A stretch of DNA of 64,000 nucleotides from CBDCVD01 sp965224015. Its GTDB lineage: Bacteria > Pseudomonadota > Alphaproteobacteria > Rhizobiales > CBDCVD01. The stretch spans positions 3,432,945 through 3,496,944 of the forward strand of contig OZ245032.1 of the NCBI GenBank assembly GCA_965224015.1, read 5' to 3'. Below, piece by piece: positions 17,330 to 26,092 of this stretch. The notes beneath the pieces are model-generated. The model was not told where the DNA came from. It was given only the letters and a program-made list of their open reading frames with translations, and searched no databases. A program made the position numbers and the translations under genes. Every line of letters begins with the position of its first letter. The first letter of the stretch is position 1.

Positions 17330-19078
17330 ATGAGGCGTCTTGGAGCTTTGCTGCGCCTTTTGCGTGCCGGTTTTGTGCTGGCGCGGGAGGGTTTTTTCGG
17401 CATTTTTGACGCGAGCCTGATGCCCGCAAGTGCGCGCCCCCTTGTCAACCTTGCAAACCTCTTGACTCGCAGTGAGGCCAAACGGCGCTCGCGTCAGGCA
17501 ACGCTTGCTCAGGCGCTCACCAAACTTGGGCCCTCCTATGTCAAGTTGGGACAGTTTCTTGCAACCCGCCCGGACCTCGTTGGCAGTAAGGCCGCACGGG
17601 ACCTGGAGGCGTTGCAAGACCGCATGCCTGCTTTTGAACAGGATCAGGCACAGGCTGCGATTGAGGCCGCGCTCGGGGCAAAGATCAAGGACATTTTCGA
17701 GAGCTTCGGTCCGGCGGTCGCTGCCGCCTCGATTGCCCAGGTACACCGGGCCACCCTACGTCGTGGGCAACAGGATACGCAGGAACCCGTACCTTTGGAA
17801 CCAGACACCGGCCCTCAGTTCAAGCCGTATGCGGACTATGAGGAGATGGGTCCCGCGGCCCCGCGCGATCAGATCCGTTCAGCGGGTCCGGCAAAGCCCG
17901 GCCATAGGGATAAGCGGCAAAACAGCAACGAAAACCATCGCGAGGTTGCCGTCAAGGTGCTGCGGCCGATGATAGAGGCCCGCTTTCGCCGCGATCTGGA
18001 CAGTTTTACCCTGGGTGCCGAATTGGCGGAGCGGTTCGTGCCCGCGGCCAGGCGTCTTCGTCCGCGGGCTGTGGTGGATACGCTTGCGCAATCGGTTGCT
18101 TTGGAGATGGATTTGCGTCTTGAAGCCGCAGCCTTGTCGGAAATGCGCGACAATATCGCTCGCGCCAACGATCCCGGATTTACCATTCCCGACGTGGTAT
18201 GGGTCTGCACGGCAAAAAACGTCCTCACCACGCAATGGATCACCGGAACCCCTATTCACGACGTGCAGGCGTTGGGCGCACAAGGGCATGACCTGAAAGC
18301 CCTGGCGCGCACCCTGATGCAATCATTCCTGCGTCATGCGTTGCGCGACGGGTTCTTTCATGCGGATATGCACCAGGGCAATCTGTTTGTGGACAGCAAT
18401 GGCAATATTGTTGCCGTGGATTTTGGTATTATGGGGCGTTTGGGTACGCGCGACAGGCGGGCGCTGGCGGAGATCCTGTTTGGTTTTATCAGGCGCGACT
18501 ATACCCGGGTAGCGCAGGTGCATTTTGAGGTCAATTATGTTCCCGACACCCACGCCATCGACGACTTCGCCCAGGCCTTGAGAGCCATCGGGGAACCCTT
18601 GCACGGGCGTTCGGCCAAGGACATTTCCATGGCCCGCCTGCTGACCCAGTTGTTTGAGGTCACCGAGCTTTTCGATATGAAAACGCAACCGCAGTTGATT
18701 CTGCTACAAAAAACCATGGTTGTGGTGGAAGGCGTGGCGCGCATGCTGGACCCGGAGCTGAACATGTGGGCCACCGCGGAGCCGGTTGTGCGCCAATGGA
18801 TGGAAGACCATCTCGGGCCCGGAGCTAAGATGCGCGAGGTTGGAGCGAGCGCTAAGGCCGTTGCCCGGTTGGTTAGCGATCTGCCGGAGTTGATAGAACG
18901 CGCCGAGACTACCAACAAACGTCTTGCGCAAATGGCGGTAAGGGGACTGCGCCTTGACGACGAGACGCTGGAAGCGCTGGCGGCGCAGGACCGGGCGCGC
19001 GGACGCCTTGGCCGCTATGCCATTTATGGGGCAGCGCTTGCCTTGGTGGTTATCGCCATCAAACTGCTCGGGTCCTGA
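17330..19078 (+). CDS. ubiB: UbiB-type atypical kinase/ATPase (ABC1/ADCK family) with an insertion
   Basis: Membrane-anchored ABC1-family ATPase needed for ubiquinone synthesis. It has 582 residues. Family features are the KxGQ region (KLGPSYVKLGQFLATRPD, about 65-82), the alanine-rich loop AAASIAQVH (131-139), the strand-3 lysine in VAVKVLRP, the catalytic segment FHADMHQGNL, the metal-binding DFG, and a C-terminal hydrophobic helix. Residues about 148-202 form a polar, Pro/Glu/Lys-rich insertion between the alanine-rich loop strand and VAVKV, where most homologues have only a short turn. The downstream neighbour is lspA rather than coaBC. Confidence 0.93.
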   Translation: MRRLGALLRLLRAGFVLAREGFFGIFDASLMPASARPLVNLANLLTRSEAKRRSRQATLAQALTKLGPSYVKLGQFLATRPDLVGSKAARDLEALQDRMPAFEQDQAQAAIEAALGAKIKDIFESFGPAVAAASIAQVHRATLRRGQQDTQEPVPLEPDTGPQFKPYADYEEMGPAAPRDQIRSAGPAKPGHRDKRQNSNENHREVAVKVLRPMIEARFRRDLDSFTLGAELAERFVPAARRLRPRAVVDTLAQSVALEMDLRLEAAALSEMRDNIARANDPGFTIPDVVWVCTAKNVLTTQWITGTPIHDVQALGAQGHDLKALARTLMQSFLRHALRDGFFHADMHQGNLFVDSNGNIVAVDFGIMGRLGTRDRRALAEILFGFIRRDYTRVAQVHFEVNYVPDTHAIDDFAQALRAIGEPLHGRSAKDISMARLLTQLFEVTELFDMKTQPQLILLQKTMVVVEGVARMLDPELNMWATAEPVVRQWMEDHLGPGAKMREVGASAKAVARLVSDLPELIERAETTNKRLAQMAVRGLRLDDETLEALAAQDRARGRLGRYAIYGAALALVVIAIKLLGS

Positions 19079-19081
19079 AAC

Positions 19082-19591
19082 ATGATGTCTTTTGATAGAA
19101 CCAGTTCATCGCGAGCGGTATCTGCCCTTGGTTTGATTGTCGCCGGTATCGTCTTCGGCCTTGATCAGGTGCACAAGACCTATATGCTTCACGGTCTTGG
19201 CCTGAAAGCTGGAGACGGGTGGGCGGTCACCCCTTTTCTGAATATTGTCCTGCATTGGAACACGGGGGTCAGTTACGGACTTCTCGGTGGTATAGGCCCC
19301 GTGGTGCTTATTGGTCTGTCGGTCATACTTACGTTGGTATTTTTATTTTGGCTCTATCGCGCCACAAGCCGGCTGGTGGCGTTATCGCTGGGGCTTATCA
19401 TTGGCGGTGCATTGGGAAACGTGGCCGACCGCTTGCTTTACGGAAAAGTCGCCGACTTTTTTCATTTTCACCTGGGCGCGTTCAATTGGCCCGTGTTTAA
19501 CCTGGCCGATGTTTGGATTGTTGCCGGATTAATCGGCGTGCTGTACGACTCGATAAGAAATGGTCGTGTTTCCGACACAAACACGGAGTAA
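19082..19591 (+). CDS. lspA: Lipoprotein signal peptidase LspA
   Basis: Inner-membrane aspartyl protease cleaving prolipoproteins. It has 169 residues and four hydrophobic segments. Both catalytic aspartates are in their motifs: KVADFFHFH and FNLADVWI. The GNVADR motif precedes them. It lies 3 nt after ubiB and upstream of a lipoprotein gene that would be its substrate. Confidence 0.95.
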   Translation: MMSFDRTSSSRAVSALGLIVAGIVFGLDQVHKTYMLHGLGLKAGDGWAVTPFLNIVLHWNTGVSYGLLGGIGPVVLIGLSVILTLVFLFWLYRATSRLVALSLGLIIGGALGNVADRLLYGKVADFFHFHLGAFNWPVFNLADVWIVAGLIGVLYDSIRNGRVSDTNTE

Positions 19592-19677
19592 GGTGCGGAA
19601 TGAAAATCGTGACCGCGGGCATGGGGGTTTCGGTATTTTAGGGACTGGGGGCCCTGTCTTTGGCGATCAAATATCAA

Positions 19678-19725
19678 ACATTCAACGTTAAACATTCAAC
19701 GTTAAACATTAAACATTAAACATTG
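19678..19725 (+). repeat. AT-rich tandem repeats between lspA and lipoprotein gene
   Basis: The unit aacattcaacgtta occurs twice and is followed by three 7-mers (aaacatt). It is simple-sequence DNA in the leader of the lipoprotein gene. Confidence 0.7.
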
Positions 19726-19781
19726 AAGCATGTTATGGGGTGGATCGTGGCTAAGGGCCGATCCGGGGAGAAGAGAGACTG

Positions 19782-20357
19782 ATGAAAATTATCGGAGCCA
19801 TAAACAGGCAGACAATCGTGATTGTGGGGACTATGGGGCTGGCAGCGGGCACCTTGGGTGCGTGCTCTGATGTGGGCAAAACGGTCGCGGAGCTTGATCG
19901 TCAGTTAATCGGTGGTCCCTTGGCCGCGCTTGGGATCAAGCAACAGAAGAAAAAGACCATTGAGTACCAGGAGCGCAGCACACTGGAGGTTCCACTTGAG
20001 GCCAGTTTGCCACACCCTTCCTACGCTCCTCCCCAACCTGAGCCGGAAAAACGCACCTTAAGCAAGCAAGAATTGCAGGCAATCATCGACGAAGGCAAGC
20101 GCCTCCGGGCGGCACGTGAAAGTGGTGACGAGAGCGCGCAAACCATCGCTGAGCGCAATAAGCGGGCTATGGAGGCCTACCGGCGCATGCAGCAGCGCGA
20201 GGCGTTGCGTGACCAACAGGGCAATATCGTCCGCCGCTCCTTAACGGAACCGCCAACACACTTGCGCGAGTTTTCTCCGGACGCGCCGAAGAGCCTGTCG
20301 AAGGGAGAAGAAGAAAAGCAGGGATTATTTTACCGCTTGTTCAACAAAAACAGGTAG
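19782..20357 (+). CDS. DUF3035/BamF-like outer-membrane lipoprotein
   Basis: The 191-residue precursor has a lipobox ending LGAC with the lipidated Cys at residue 28, preceded by a hydrophobic signal. The mature part has a Pro-rich stretch (HPSYAPPQPEPE) and charged helices. Its place right after lspA and before two M16 proteases, and the 'xxRSTLEVPLEASLPHP' segment, resemble the alphaproteobacterial DUF3035 lipoproteins linked to the BAM complex. The family call is an inference; the lipoprotein call is seen directly. Confidence 0.7.
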   Translation: MKIIGAINRQTIVIVGTMGLAAGTLGACSDVGKTVAELDRQLIGGPLAALGIKQQKKKTIEYQERSTLEVPLEASLPHPSYAPPQPEPEKRTLSKQELQAIIDEGKRLRAARESGDESAQTIAERNKRAMEAYRRMQQREALRDQQGNIVRRSLTEPPTHLREFSPDAPKSLSKGEEEKQGLFYRLFNKNR

Positions 20358-20506
20358 CACCGCCGTATCCGTTTTTATTTCTCGTTGATTGGCGAGGCGT
20401 TTTAATAAAATGATTTCACGACCACCGTGTTGTGTATGTGGGACGCAAAGGGCAGGGGCCCCTGGTATTGTGCCAATAGATATTTTTCAAAATGATGGAA
20501 TGGCCA

Positions 20507-20911
20507 ATGAAATCATGGACAGAAAAATTAAACGATCCGCGCCCTCATGAAGTCAAGGTTGCGCCCAAACGCTTTGCAGACATTAATGAAGGCGAGATGA
20601 TGTTGTTGCCCACAGCCAAACTTGTAGACGCTTACATTCGTGCCCTTCCCGAGGGCGTGACTTCAGACTTGAAGACCATGCGCCACAAACTTGCGCAAGC
20701 CCATGGCGCTGACAAGAGTTGCCCCGTTGTCACAGGCATTCATCTGCGCACTGTGGCCGAGGCGGCGTTTGAAGCCCTTGAGCGCGGCATTCCCATGGAC
20801 GAAATTACCCCCGTCTGGCGGGTCCTGGATGATCAATCCACAACGATCAAGAAACTTTCCCCTGCTAACGTTAACATAATCAGACAACAACGAACCGCAG
20901 AGCATCTGTAG
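20507..20911 (+). CDS. Conserved small protein of unknown function
   Basis: The product has 134 residues from the ATG at 20507 (MKSWTEKLNDPRPHEVKVAPK); an in-frame ATG at 20492 adds five. It is soluble, with no signal or membrane segment. The sequence 'EKLNDPRPHEVK...MLLPTAKLVDAYIRALPEGVTSDLKTMRHKLA' looks like a conserved alphaproteobacterial hypothetical family of unknown role. A GIHLRTVAEAAFEALERG block hints at a nucleic-acid-binding helix but I cannot assign a function. Confidence 0.75.
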   Translation: MKSWTEKLNDPRPHEVKVAPKRFADINEGEMMLLPTAKLVDAYIRALPEGVTSDLKTMRHKLAQAHGADKSCPVVTGIHLRTVAEAAFEALERGIPMDEITPVWRVLDDQSTTIKKLSPANVNIIRQQRTAEHL

Positions 20912-20942
20912 CACGGCGATGCCGGCTGGCTGAGGAATCCTC

Positions 20943-22424
20943 ATGATACGGAAATATTTAAATGAGATCCGGTGCGGCGGAGTCAATGCATCTCTTGCGT
21001 TTTGCGCCTGTTTAGCGTCTAAAGGGCGGGCCCTCTTTGTCGTCGTTCTGTCTTTGGTGGCTATAATGAATATTCCCGTATCCGCGCAAAACGGATCGGT
21101 GCCTGTGTTTGGTGCCAATGTTACCCAAACCACTCTTGATAACGGCCTTCAGGTGGTGGTTATTCCCGATCATCGGGCACCGGTTGTTACCCACATGATC
21201 TGGTACCGTATCGGCGGTGCCGATGAACCGCCGGGCAAGTCGGGCATCGCCCATTTCCTTGAGCATCTCATGTTCAAGGGAACGCCCCTTTACCCCAAAG
21301 ATACATTTTCAAAAACTGTTAATGCGCTGGGGGGCAACGAAAACGCCTTCACCTCTACCGACTATACGGCGTATTTTCAGCGGGTCTCAAAACAGCATCT
21401 GGCAACCATGATGAAGTTTGAGGCGGACCGGATGTTGAATCTGACCCTCGCGCAAGAAGACGTTTTGCCGGAGCGCGATGTGGTTCTTGAGGAGCGGCGC
21501 GCGCGTATCGAAAATGACCCGTCCTCACAGCTCGTTGAAGCCGTACAATCGGCGCTCTTTCAACACCACCCCTATCGGCTGCCAGTCATTGGCTGGGAGC
21601 ACGAGATCGTCAATCTGAGCCGTGAGGATGCGATTGATTTTTATAAAACCTATTACACCCCCAACAATGCGGTTCTGGTTGTTGCTGGCGATGTCGAGGC
21701 TGATACTGTTATTGCTCTGGCTAAAGAGACTTACGGCAAGCTTGAGCGCCGCGCCGAACCGGGGGCGCGTCGGCGCCCTGTGGAACCGGAGCCGCGCGTG
21801 CAGCGAAAAGCCTGGCTCTACGACCATAAAGTGGGACAGCCAACCCTTTATCGGTTTTATCTCGTTCCTTCTTATAATACCGCCAGGCCCGGCGAGGCCG
21901 AGGCTTTGGATGTTCTTTCGGAAATTCTTGGTGGGGGCTCCACCAGCCGACTGTATCGGGCTCTCGTTGTGGACGGCAAGATGGCCGCCAGCGCAGGCAG
22001 CTGGTATCAGGGCAACGCCCTTGATGCCACACGGTTCGGCGTTTACGCCATTCCGCGCGGCAAAACGACTTTGGAAGAACTGGAAGCCGCCATGGATGCG
22101 GTCATAGAGAATGTGGCGGCTAACGGCGTTGAGCCCAAAGAGCTGGCCCGCGCCAAGGCCAAGCTCATTGCCGAGGCCGTCTATGCCCTTGACAATCAAA
22201 CTTCCATGGCGCGCATTTTCGGCACCGCGCTGACCACCGGGTTGACGGTTCAGGACGTACAGCAATGGCCCGGTAGGATCAAGACGGTGAGCGCTGAGGA
22301 TGTGAAAAAGGCCGCCCTTTCCTATTTGCAACTCACGCGCAGCGCAACGGGTTATCTGGTTCCGTCGCAAAGCTCAAGCGCCTCCGCTCAGCAGGCCGCA
22401 CCCCCCGCAACGCACGCGAATTGA
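20943..22424 (+). CDS. M16 zinc metalloprotease (active subunit)
   Basis: The 493-residue precursor has a signal peptide (hydrophobic about 30-47, cleavage near VSA-QNG), so the enzyme is periplasmic. The inverted zinc motif HFLEH is at residues 104-108, with the third ligand Glu about 76 residues later (VLEERRARIE). C-terminal M16 half-domains follow. It is paired with an M16 gene that lacks the zinc motif, the usual two-subunit arrangement in which the second supplies substrate binding. The natural substrate cannot be read from sequence. Confidence 0.93.
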   Translation: MIRKYLNEIRCGGVNASLAFCACLASKGRALFVVVLSLVAIMNIPVSAQNGSVPVFGANVTQTTLDNGLQVVVIPDHRAPVVTHMIWYRIGGADEPPGKSGIAHFLEHLMFKGTPLYPKDTFSKTVNALGGNENAFTSTDYTAYFQRVSKQHLATMMKFEADRMLNLTLAQEDVLPERDVVLEERRARIENDPSSQLVEAVQSALFQHHPYRLPVIGWEHEIVNLSREDAIDFYKTYYTPNNAVLVVAGDVEADTVIALAKETYGKLERRAEPGARRRPVEPEPRVQRKAWLYDHKVGQPTLYRFYLVPSYNTARPGEAEALDVLSEILGGGSTSRLYRALVVDGKMAASAGSWYQGNALDATRFGVYAIPRGKTTLEELEAAMDAVIENVAANGVEPKELARAKAKLIAEAVYALDNQTSMARIFGTALTTGLTVQDVQQWPGRIKTVSAEDVKKAALSYLQLTRSATGYLVPSQSSSASAQQAAPPATHAN

Positions 22425-22571
22425 TCGCCCAGGATGGGTCCCCACTGGGCTCTATCAAGGCCCAACACACGGCTTGGGATTTTGGCAGATCAACTTCATG
22501 ATGGGGCGCGGGCCAATCGAAGTCTTGACGGGAGGCGGCGTTTCGTCGACAACACATGGGAGAAAAGACGC

Positions 22572-24023
22572 GTGAGATTTAACATTTGGCAGAAGATCTG
22601 GCAGAGCATTTGGCAGAGCATTTGGCAGAGCATGAAGCCATATGCAGCAGCCGTCTCTTGCGTGGCGATCATAGCACAGGCAGGCACAGCAACAATGGCG
22701 GGCGCGGACACAGCACCACTGACAGACCCCACACAGCAAACGGAAGGCGCCGGTACGCAGATTCAGCGGGTTATCAGTCCCGGCGGGATTGAGGCCTGGC
22801 TGGTGGAAGAGCGCGGCATTCCTCTGGTTACCCTGAACTTTGCTGTCTCCGGCGGGTCCACCCAGGACCCTCCCGACAAACTCGGGCGGGCCAATATCCT
22901 GTCCGGTATGCTCGACGAGGGCGCCGGTGATCTTGACAGCCAAGCCTTCCAGACCGCCCTTGAGGAACACACCATTCGTCTGTCATTCGATGTGGGGCGG
23001 GACTACTTCTATGGCAACCTCTCGACATTGACACAGAACCTTGATGAGGCCGCGCGGCTGTTGAAGCTGGCCATCACAAGCCCGCGTTTTGATCTCCAAC
23101 CCCTGGAGCGCATCCGTGCACAGGTTGCAGCCTCCATTCGCCAGCGCGAGAACGACCCCGAAGACATCGCCGCCCGGACCTGGTTTAAGGCGGCCTATCC
23201 CAATCATCCCTACGGGCGCGCCCATGACGGCAAGCTTGAGACCCTTGCAAAAATTTCGGCTGATGATTTGCGTGCCTTTCACAAGGCGATCATGGCCCGC
23301 GAGCATCTACACATTGGGGTTGTTGGCGATATTGACGCTGCTAGCCTGGCTTTACTTCTTGATACGATATTCGGTGCCCTGCCGGAAAACGCTTCCCTCA
23401 CGCCAATTGCGGAAATCAAGGCCACCCCTGGGGTCAGCCGTCATGTTGATCTGGATATTCCCCAGACCGTGTTTCAGTTCGGCGGGCGCGGCGTCAAGCG
23501 CCACGACCCGGATTTCATCCCCGCTTTTGTCGCCAGCTATATTCTTGGCGGTGGCGCGTTCTCTTCCCGTTTGTTCCAGGAAGTGCGGGAAAAGCGCGGC
23601 TTGGCCTATTCTGTCTACACCTACCTGCTGCCTTATGACCACTCGGCCCTGTTTGTTGGTGGCGTAGCCACCCGCAGCGATCGCGCCAGAGAGGCCTTCT
23701 CGATCATTAAGGGCGAAATCGACAAAATGGCTTTGCAGGGACCAACCCAGGACGAACTCGACAAGGCCAAACAATATTTGATTGGCTCCTATCCCCTGCG
23801 CTTTGATTCGTCTGCCAAAATTGCCCGTCAACTCGTGGATATCCAGCGCGACAACCTGGGGATTGACTATATCAACAAGCGCAATGACCTGATCGCGGCC
23901 GTTACGCTTGAGGATGTCAAACGTGCCGCCAAACGGCTGTTTGCCGCGGCAGACCTGATTGTCTCCAGGGTCGGCCCCGGTGGCGGCACCGCAACGCAGG
24001 GCGGGGAGCATGGCAGCCAGTGA
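22572..24023 (+). CDS. M16 family protein, non-catalytic partner
   Basis: From a GTG at 22572 it has 483 residues; an ATG at 22632 (MKPYAAAVSC) gives an ordinary signal peptide ending ATMAGA-DTA and may be the true start. The frame is open further upstream to 22434. The HxxEH zinc motif is replaced (NILSGMLDEGAG), so it cannot hydrolyse peptides and should act as the partner of the preceding gene. Between the two candidate starts lies a tandem 12-bp repeat encoding IWQKIWQSIWQSIWQS. It overlaps the next gene by 14 nt. Confidence 0.88.
   Translation: MRFNIWQKIWQSIWQSIWQSMKPYAAAVSCVAIIAQAGTATMAGADTAPLTDPTQQTEGAGTQIQRVISPGGIEAWLVEERGIPLVTLNFAVSGGSTQDPPDKLGRANILSGMLDEGAGDLDSQAFQTALEEHTIRLSFDVGRDYFYGNLSTLTQNLDEAARLLKLAITSPRFDLQPLERIRAQVAASIRQRENDPEDIAARTWFKAAYPNHPYGRAHDGKLETLAKISADDLRAFHKAIMAREHLHIGVVGDIDAASLALLLDTIFGALPENASLTPIAEIKATPGVSRHVDLDIPQTVFQFGGRGVKRHDPDFIPAFVASYILGGGAFSSRLFQEVREKRGLAYSVYTYLLPYDHSALFVGGVATRSDRAREAFSIIKGEIDKMALQGPTQDELDKAKQYLIGSYPLRFDSSAKIARQLVDIQRDNLGIDYINKRNDLIAAVTLEDVKRAAKRLFAAADLIVSRVGPGGGTATQGGEHGSQ
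22583..22631 (+). repeat. 12-bp tandem repeat at the N-terminus of the M16 partner
   Basis: The unit agcatttggcag (Ser-Ile-Trp-Gln) repeats about four times, the first copy diverged. It lies just before the signal peptide, so length changes could shift translation start or secretion. Confidence 0.7.
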
Positions 24024-24882
24024 CGTCAGTGACGCCGCAAACAGCAAGAATGTCGCGCAGCGCATCGCCAAGGTTATTGCCCGCTCAGGCTATTGTTCGC
24101 GCCGTGCGGCGGAGGCACTCATCGCCCAGCGCCGGGTTGCTCTCAACGGCAGCGTAATAGAGACCCCCGCCACACGGGTAGGCCCTCGCGATACGATTGC
24201 GATCGACAATATTCCTTTGCCTGCGCGGGCGCGGACTCGCTTGTGGTTATACCACAAGCCCGCGGGTGTCCTGACCGCGGCCCATGATCCGCGCGGGCGC
24301 AGAACCATCTACGATACCTTGCCCTCTGGTCTTCCCCGGGTCATGCCTGTCGGGCGCCTCGACATGACAACGCAGGGCCTGTTGCTTTTAACGAACGACG
24401 GAGGTCTCAAGCGGGTTCTGGAGTTGCCCAAAACCGGCTGGCTGCGCAAGTACCGAGTTCGCGCCTTTGGCAAAACCGATCAGACATCCCTGGATAAGCT
24501 GCGAGCAGGAATAACGGTCGAGGGCGTGAACTATGGCGCGATCGTCGCAACGCTGGAGCGCACCCAGGGGGCCAACCAATGGCTGGAGGTGGCCTTGCGG
24601 GAAGGCAAGAACCGCGAGGTTAAGATCGTTCTTGCGACCCTTGGCCTGACCGTAAACCGATTGATCCGTATTTCGTTCGGACCGTTTCAACTGGGTTCAC
24701 TGGCGCCGGCCGGGGTGCGCGAGGTGAAATCGAAAGTGCTGAAAAGTCAGCTCGGGGAGCGCTTAAGCAGCGAGGCGGGGGCTGATTTTGACGCCGTTTC
24801 TCCGCCACCGCCAATCATCACAAAGTCACGACCTGCGGCAAAAAAGCGGGATAGGTATGCGCGTCACCGGCGGACGTCTTAA
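24010..24882 (+). CDS. RluB/RsuA-type pseudouridine synthase
   Basis: Modifies a uridine in rRNA, most likely in 23S as RluB does. From the ATG at 24010 it has 290 residues. An N-terminal S4 RNA-binding domain (RIAKVIARSGYCSRRAAEALI) precedes the catalytic domain with GRLDMTTQGLLLLTNDG, where the Asp is the nucleophile, and the late motif EGKNREVKIVL. The C-terminal tail is basic and Pro-rich. It overlaps the M16 gene by 14 nt and rsmD by 26 nt, so the three are one transcription unit. Confidence 0.9.
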   Translation: MAASDVSDAANSKNVAQRIAKVIARSGYCSRRAAEALIAQRRVALNGSVIETPATRVGPRDTIAIDNIPLPARARTRLWLYHKPAGVLTAAHDPRGRRTIYDTLPSGLPRVMPVGRLDMTTQGLLLLTNDGGLKRVLELPKTGWLRKYRVRAFGKTDQTSLDKLRAGITVEGVNYGAIVATLERTQGANQWLEVALREGKNREVKIVLATLGLTVNRLIRISFGPFQLGSLAPAGVREVKSKVLKSQLGERLSSEAGADFDAVSPPPPIITKSRPAAKKRDRYARHRRTS

Positions 24883-25405
24883 AGGGCGCCGCCTGGCGAC
24901 GGCAAGATCGTCAGCCATCAGGCCAACCACCGATCGCGTGCGCGGCGCCGTTTTCGATATCCTGACCCAGGGAATGGCTATCGATATTGAGGGGCTTCGG
25001 GTCCTTGATCTGTTTGCGGGCTCGGGAAGCCTGGGCATAGAGGCTTTGTCGCGGGGCGCGCGATTTTGCCTGGCGGTTGAGCGGTCTGCCACGGCGCGCG
25101 GAATCATTCGTGAAAACATTGAGCATCTAAAACTGAACGGGGTCATGCGCGTTTTTCGTCGCGACGCCACGAGACTGGGGCATATCGGCAGTCTACAACC
25201 CTTCGATCTGGTTTTTCTCGACCCCCCCTATGGTCAGGGATTGGAAAAGCCGGCTCTTAAGGCCGCGCGCCAAGGCGGTTGGTTGGCTCCCAACGCTTTA
25301 TGCGTGCTGGAGAGTTCGGCCAAGGATGAGCCCGCGCTATTCAGCAAAATGGAGATCATCAATACACGCGTCTACGGCGACACACGTATCTCCTTTATTC
25401 GCTGA
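24857..25405 (+). CDS. rsmD: 16S rRNA (guanine966-N2)-methyltransferase RsmD
   Basis: SAM-dependent rRNA methyltransferase. From the ATG at 24857 (MRVTGGRLKGRRLAT) it has 182 residues. Motif I is VLDLFAGSGSLGIEALSRGA and the catalytic DPPYG follows in LVFLDPPYGQGL. It overlaps the upstream pseudouridine synthase, giving an rRNA modification pair. A family A repeat starts four bases after its stop codon. Confidence 0.94.
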   Translation: MRVTGGRLKGRRLATARSSAIRPTTDRVRGAVFDILTQGMAIDIEGLRVLDLFAGSGSLGIEALSRGARFCLAVERSATARGIIRENIEHLKLNGVMRVFRRDATRLGHIGSLQPFDLVFLDPPYGQGLEKPALKAARQGGWLAPNALCVLESSAKDEPALFSKMEIINTRVYGDTRISFIR

Positions 25406-25408
25406 TTT

Positions 25409-25511
25409 ATACCAGCGGTATTGGCTTTATGTACACGCCGACTGGTGTACTGCCTTGATAACATACTTGCTTGACGCTAATCCATGAGTCATTGGTAAGG
25501 ACCCTTGGTAT
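25409..25511 (-). repeat. Family A repeat, full copy 3 (103 bp)
   Basis: Reverse orientation, ATACCAGCGGTAT...CCCTTGGTAT. It begins almost at the rsmD stop and is followed by a full family D element. Confidence 0.93.
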
Positions 25512-25521
25512 TACACATCTA

Positions 25522-25855
25522 GATCATCGGGCGTTTAATTTGCAACAATAACCCCCGTTGTGGATAAGGACCTTTTTCTCAGGCTTTATCGGTTCATGTC
25601 TATACGAAAGGCGCTACCAGCCATTTATCTGATCATGAGCCCTAACCGGCGGCTGCGGTGTGTCAAGGGTTCAAGAACCGCCAGAGGCGGCGCGAAGCGC
25701 CCTTGACACACAGCAAAGCCGCCGGAGACAAGCAATGATCAGATAAATGGCTTCACAAGCTGAAAAAGGATAATAAGAGCAATGCCCAAGGCCCCTTTCT
25801 CGTCTTTCTCTTGATCCTAACCGGGATTATTGTTGCAAATTAAACGCCCGACGCT
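25522..25855 (+). repeat. Family D element, full copy 1 with long inverted repeats
   Basis: The termini are inverted repeats: CGGGCGTTTAATTTGCAACA at 25528 recurs as its complement ending at 25850. Inside, CCATTTATCTGATCAT (25621) pairs with its complement at 25735, and TGTGTCAAGGG (25659) pairs with CCCTTGACACA (25700). A 30-nt loop (25670-25699) sits at the centre. It encodes no protein. It contains one DnaA-box match (TGTGGATAA, 25559). Confidence 0.9.
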
Positions 25856-25856
25856 A

Positions 25857-25906
25857 TAGAGCGTGTCAGGTCTTAATAGAATCAATTCTGTTTCTCGATT
25901 GGCGGA
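25857..25906 (+). repeat. Family B repeat joined to family D
   Basis: TAGAGCGTGTCAGGTCTTAA..., then TTTCTCGATTGGCG; it is the inverse of the copies at 6911, 36723 and 40214. It abuts the end of family D with only TATA between. Confidence 0.8.
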
Positions 25907-26092
25907 CGCCCATGCCCTGGGCAATCGTTGTAAACCTATTGGTATGCATATTATTTTAGTAAAATTTAAATTCCCCGCTTCACTATACACGCCAAAGTGG
26001 GCATGAACGGGCAATAATATTACCGACTTGCAAAGCGCAGCAATCTGCCGTTCACAGCCGGAACAACAGACGCAGATGGGAGGTCGCCCTTG
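25907..26092. other. AT-rich leader upstream of the PAP2 gene
   Basis: A run of A/T-rich sequence (about 25936-25975) precedes the gene and probably holds its promoter. I see no gene, and no clear -10/-35 pair that I would defend. Confidence 0.35.
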
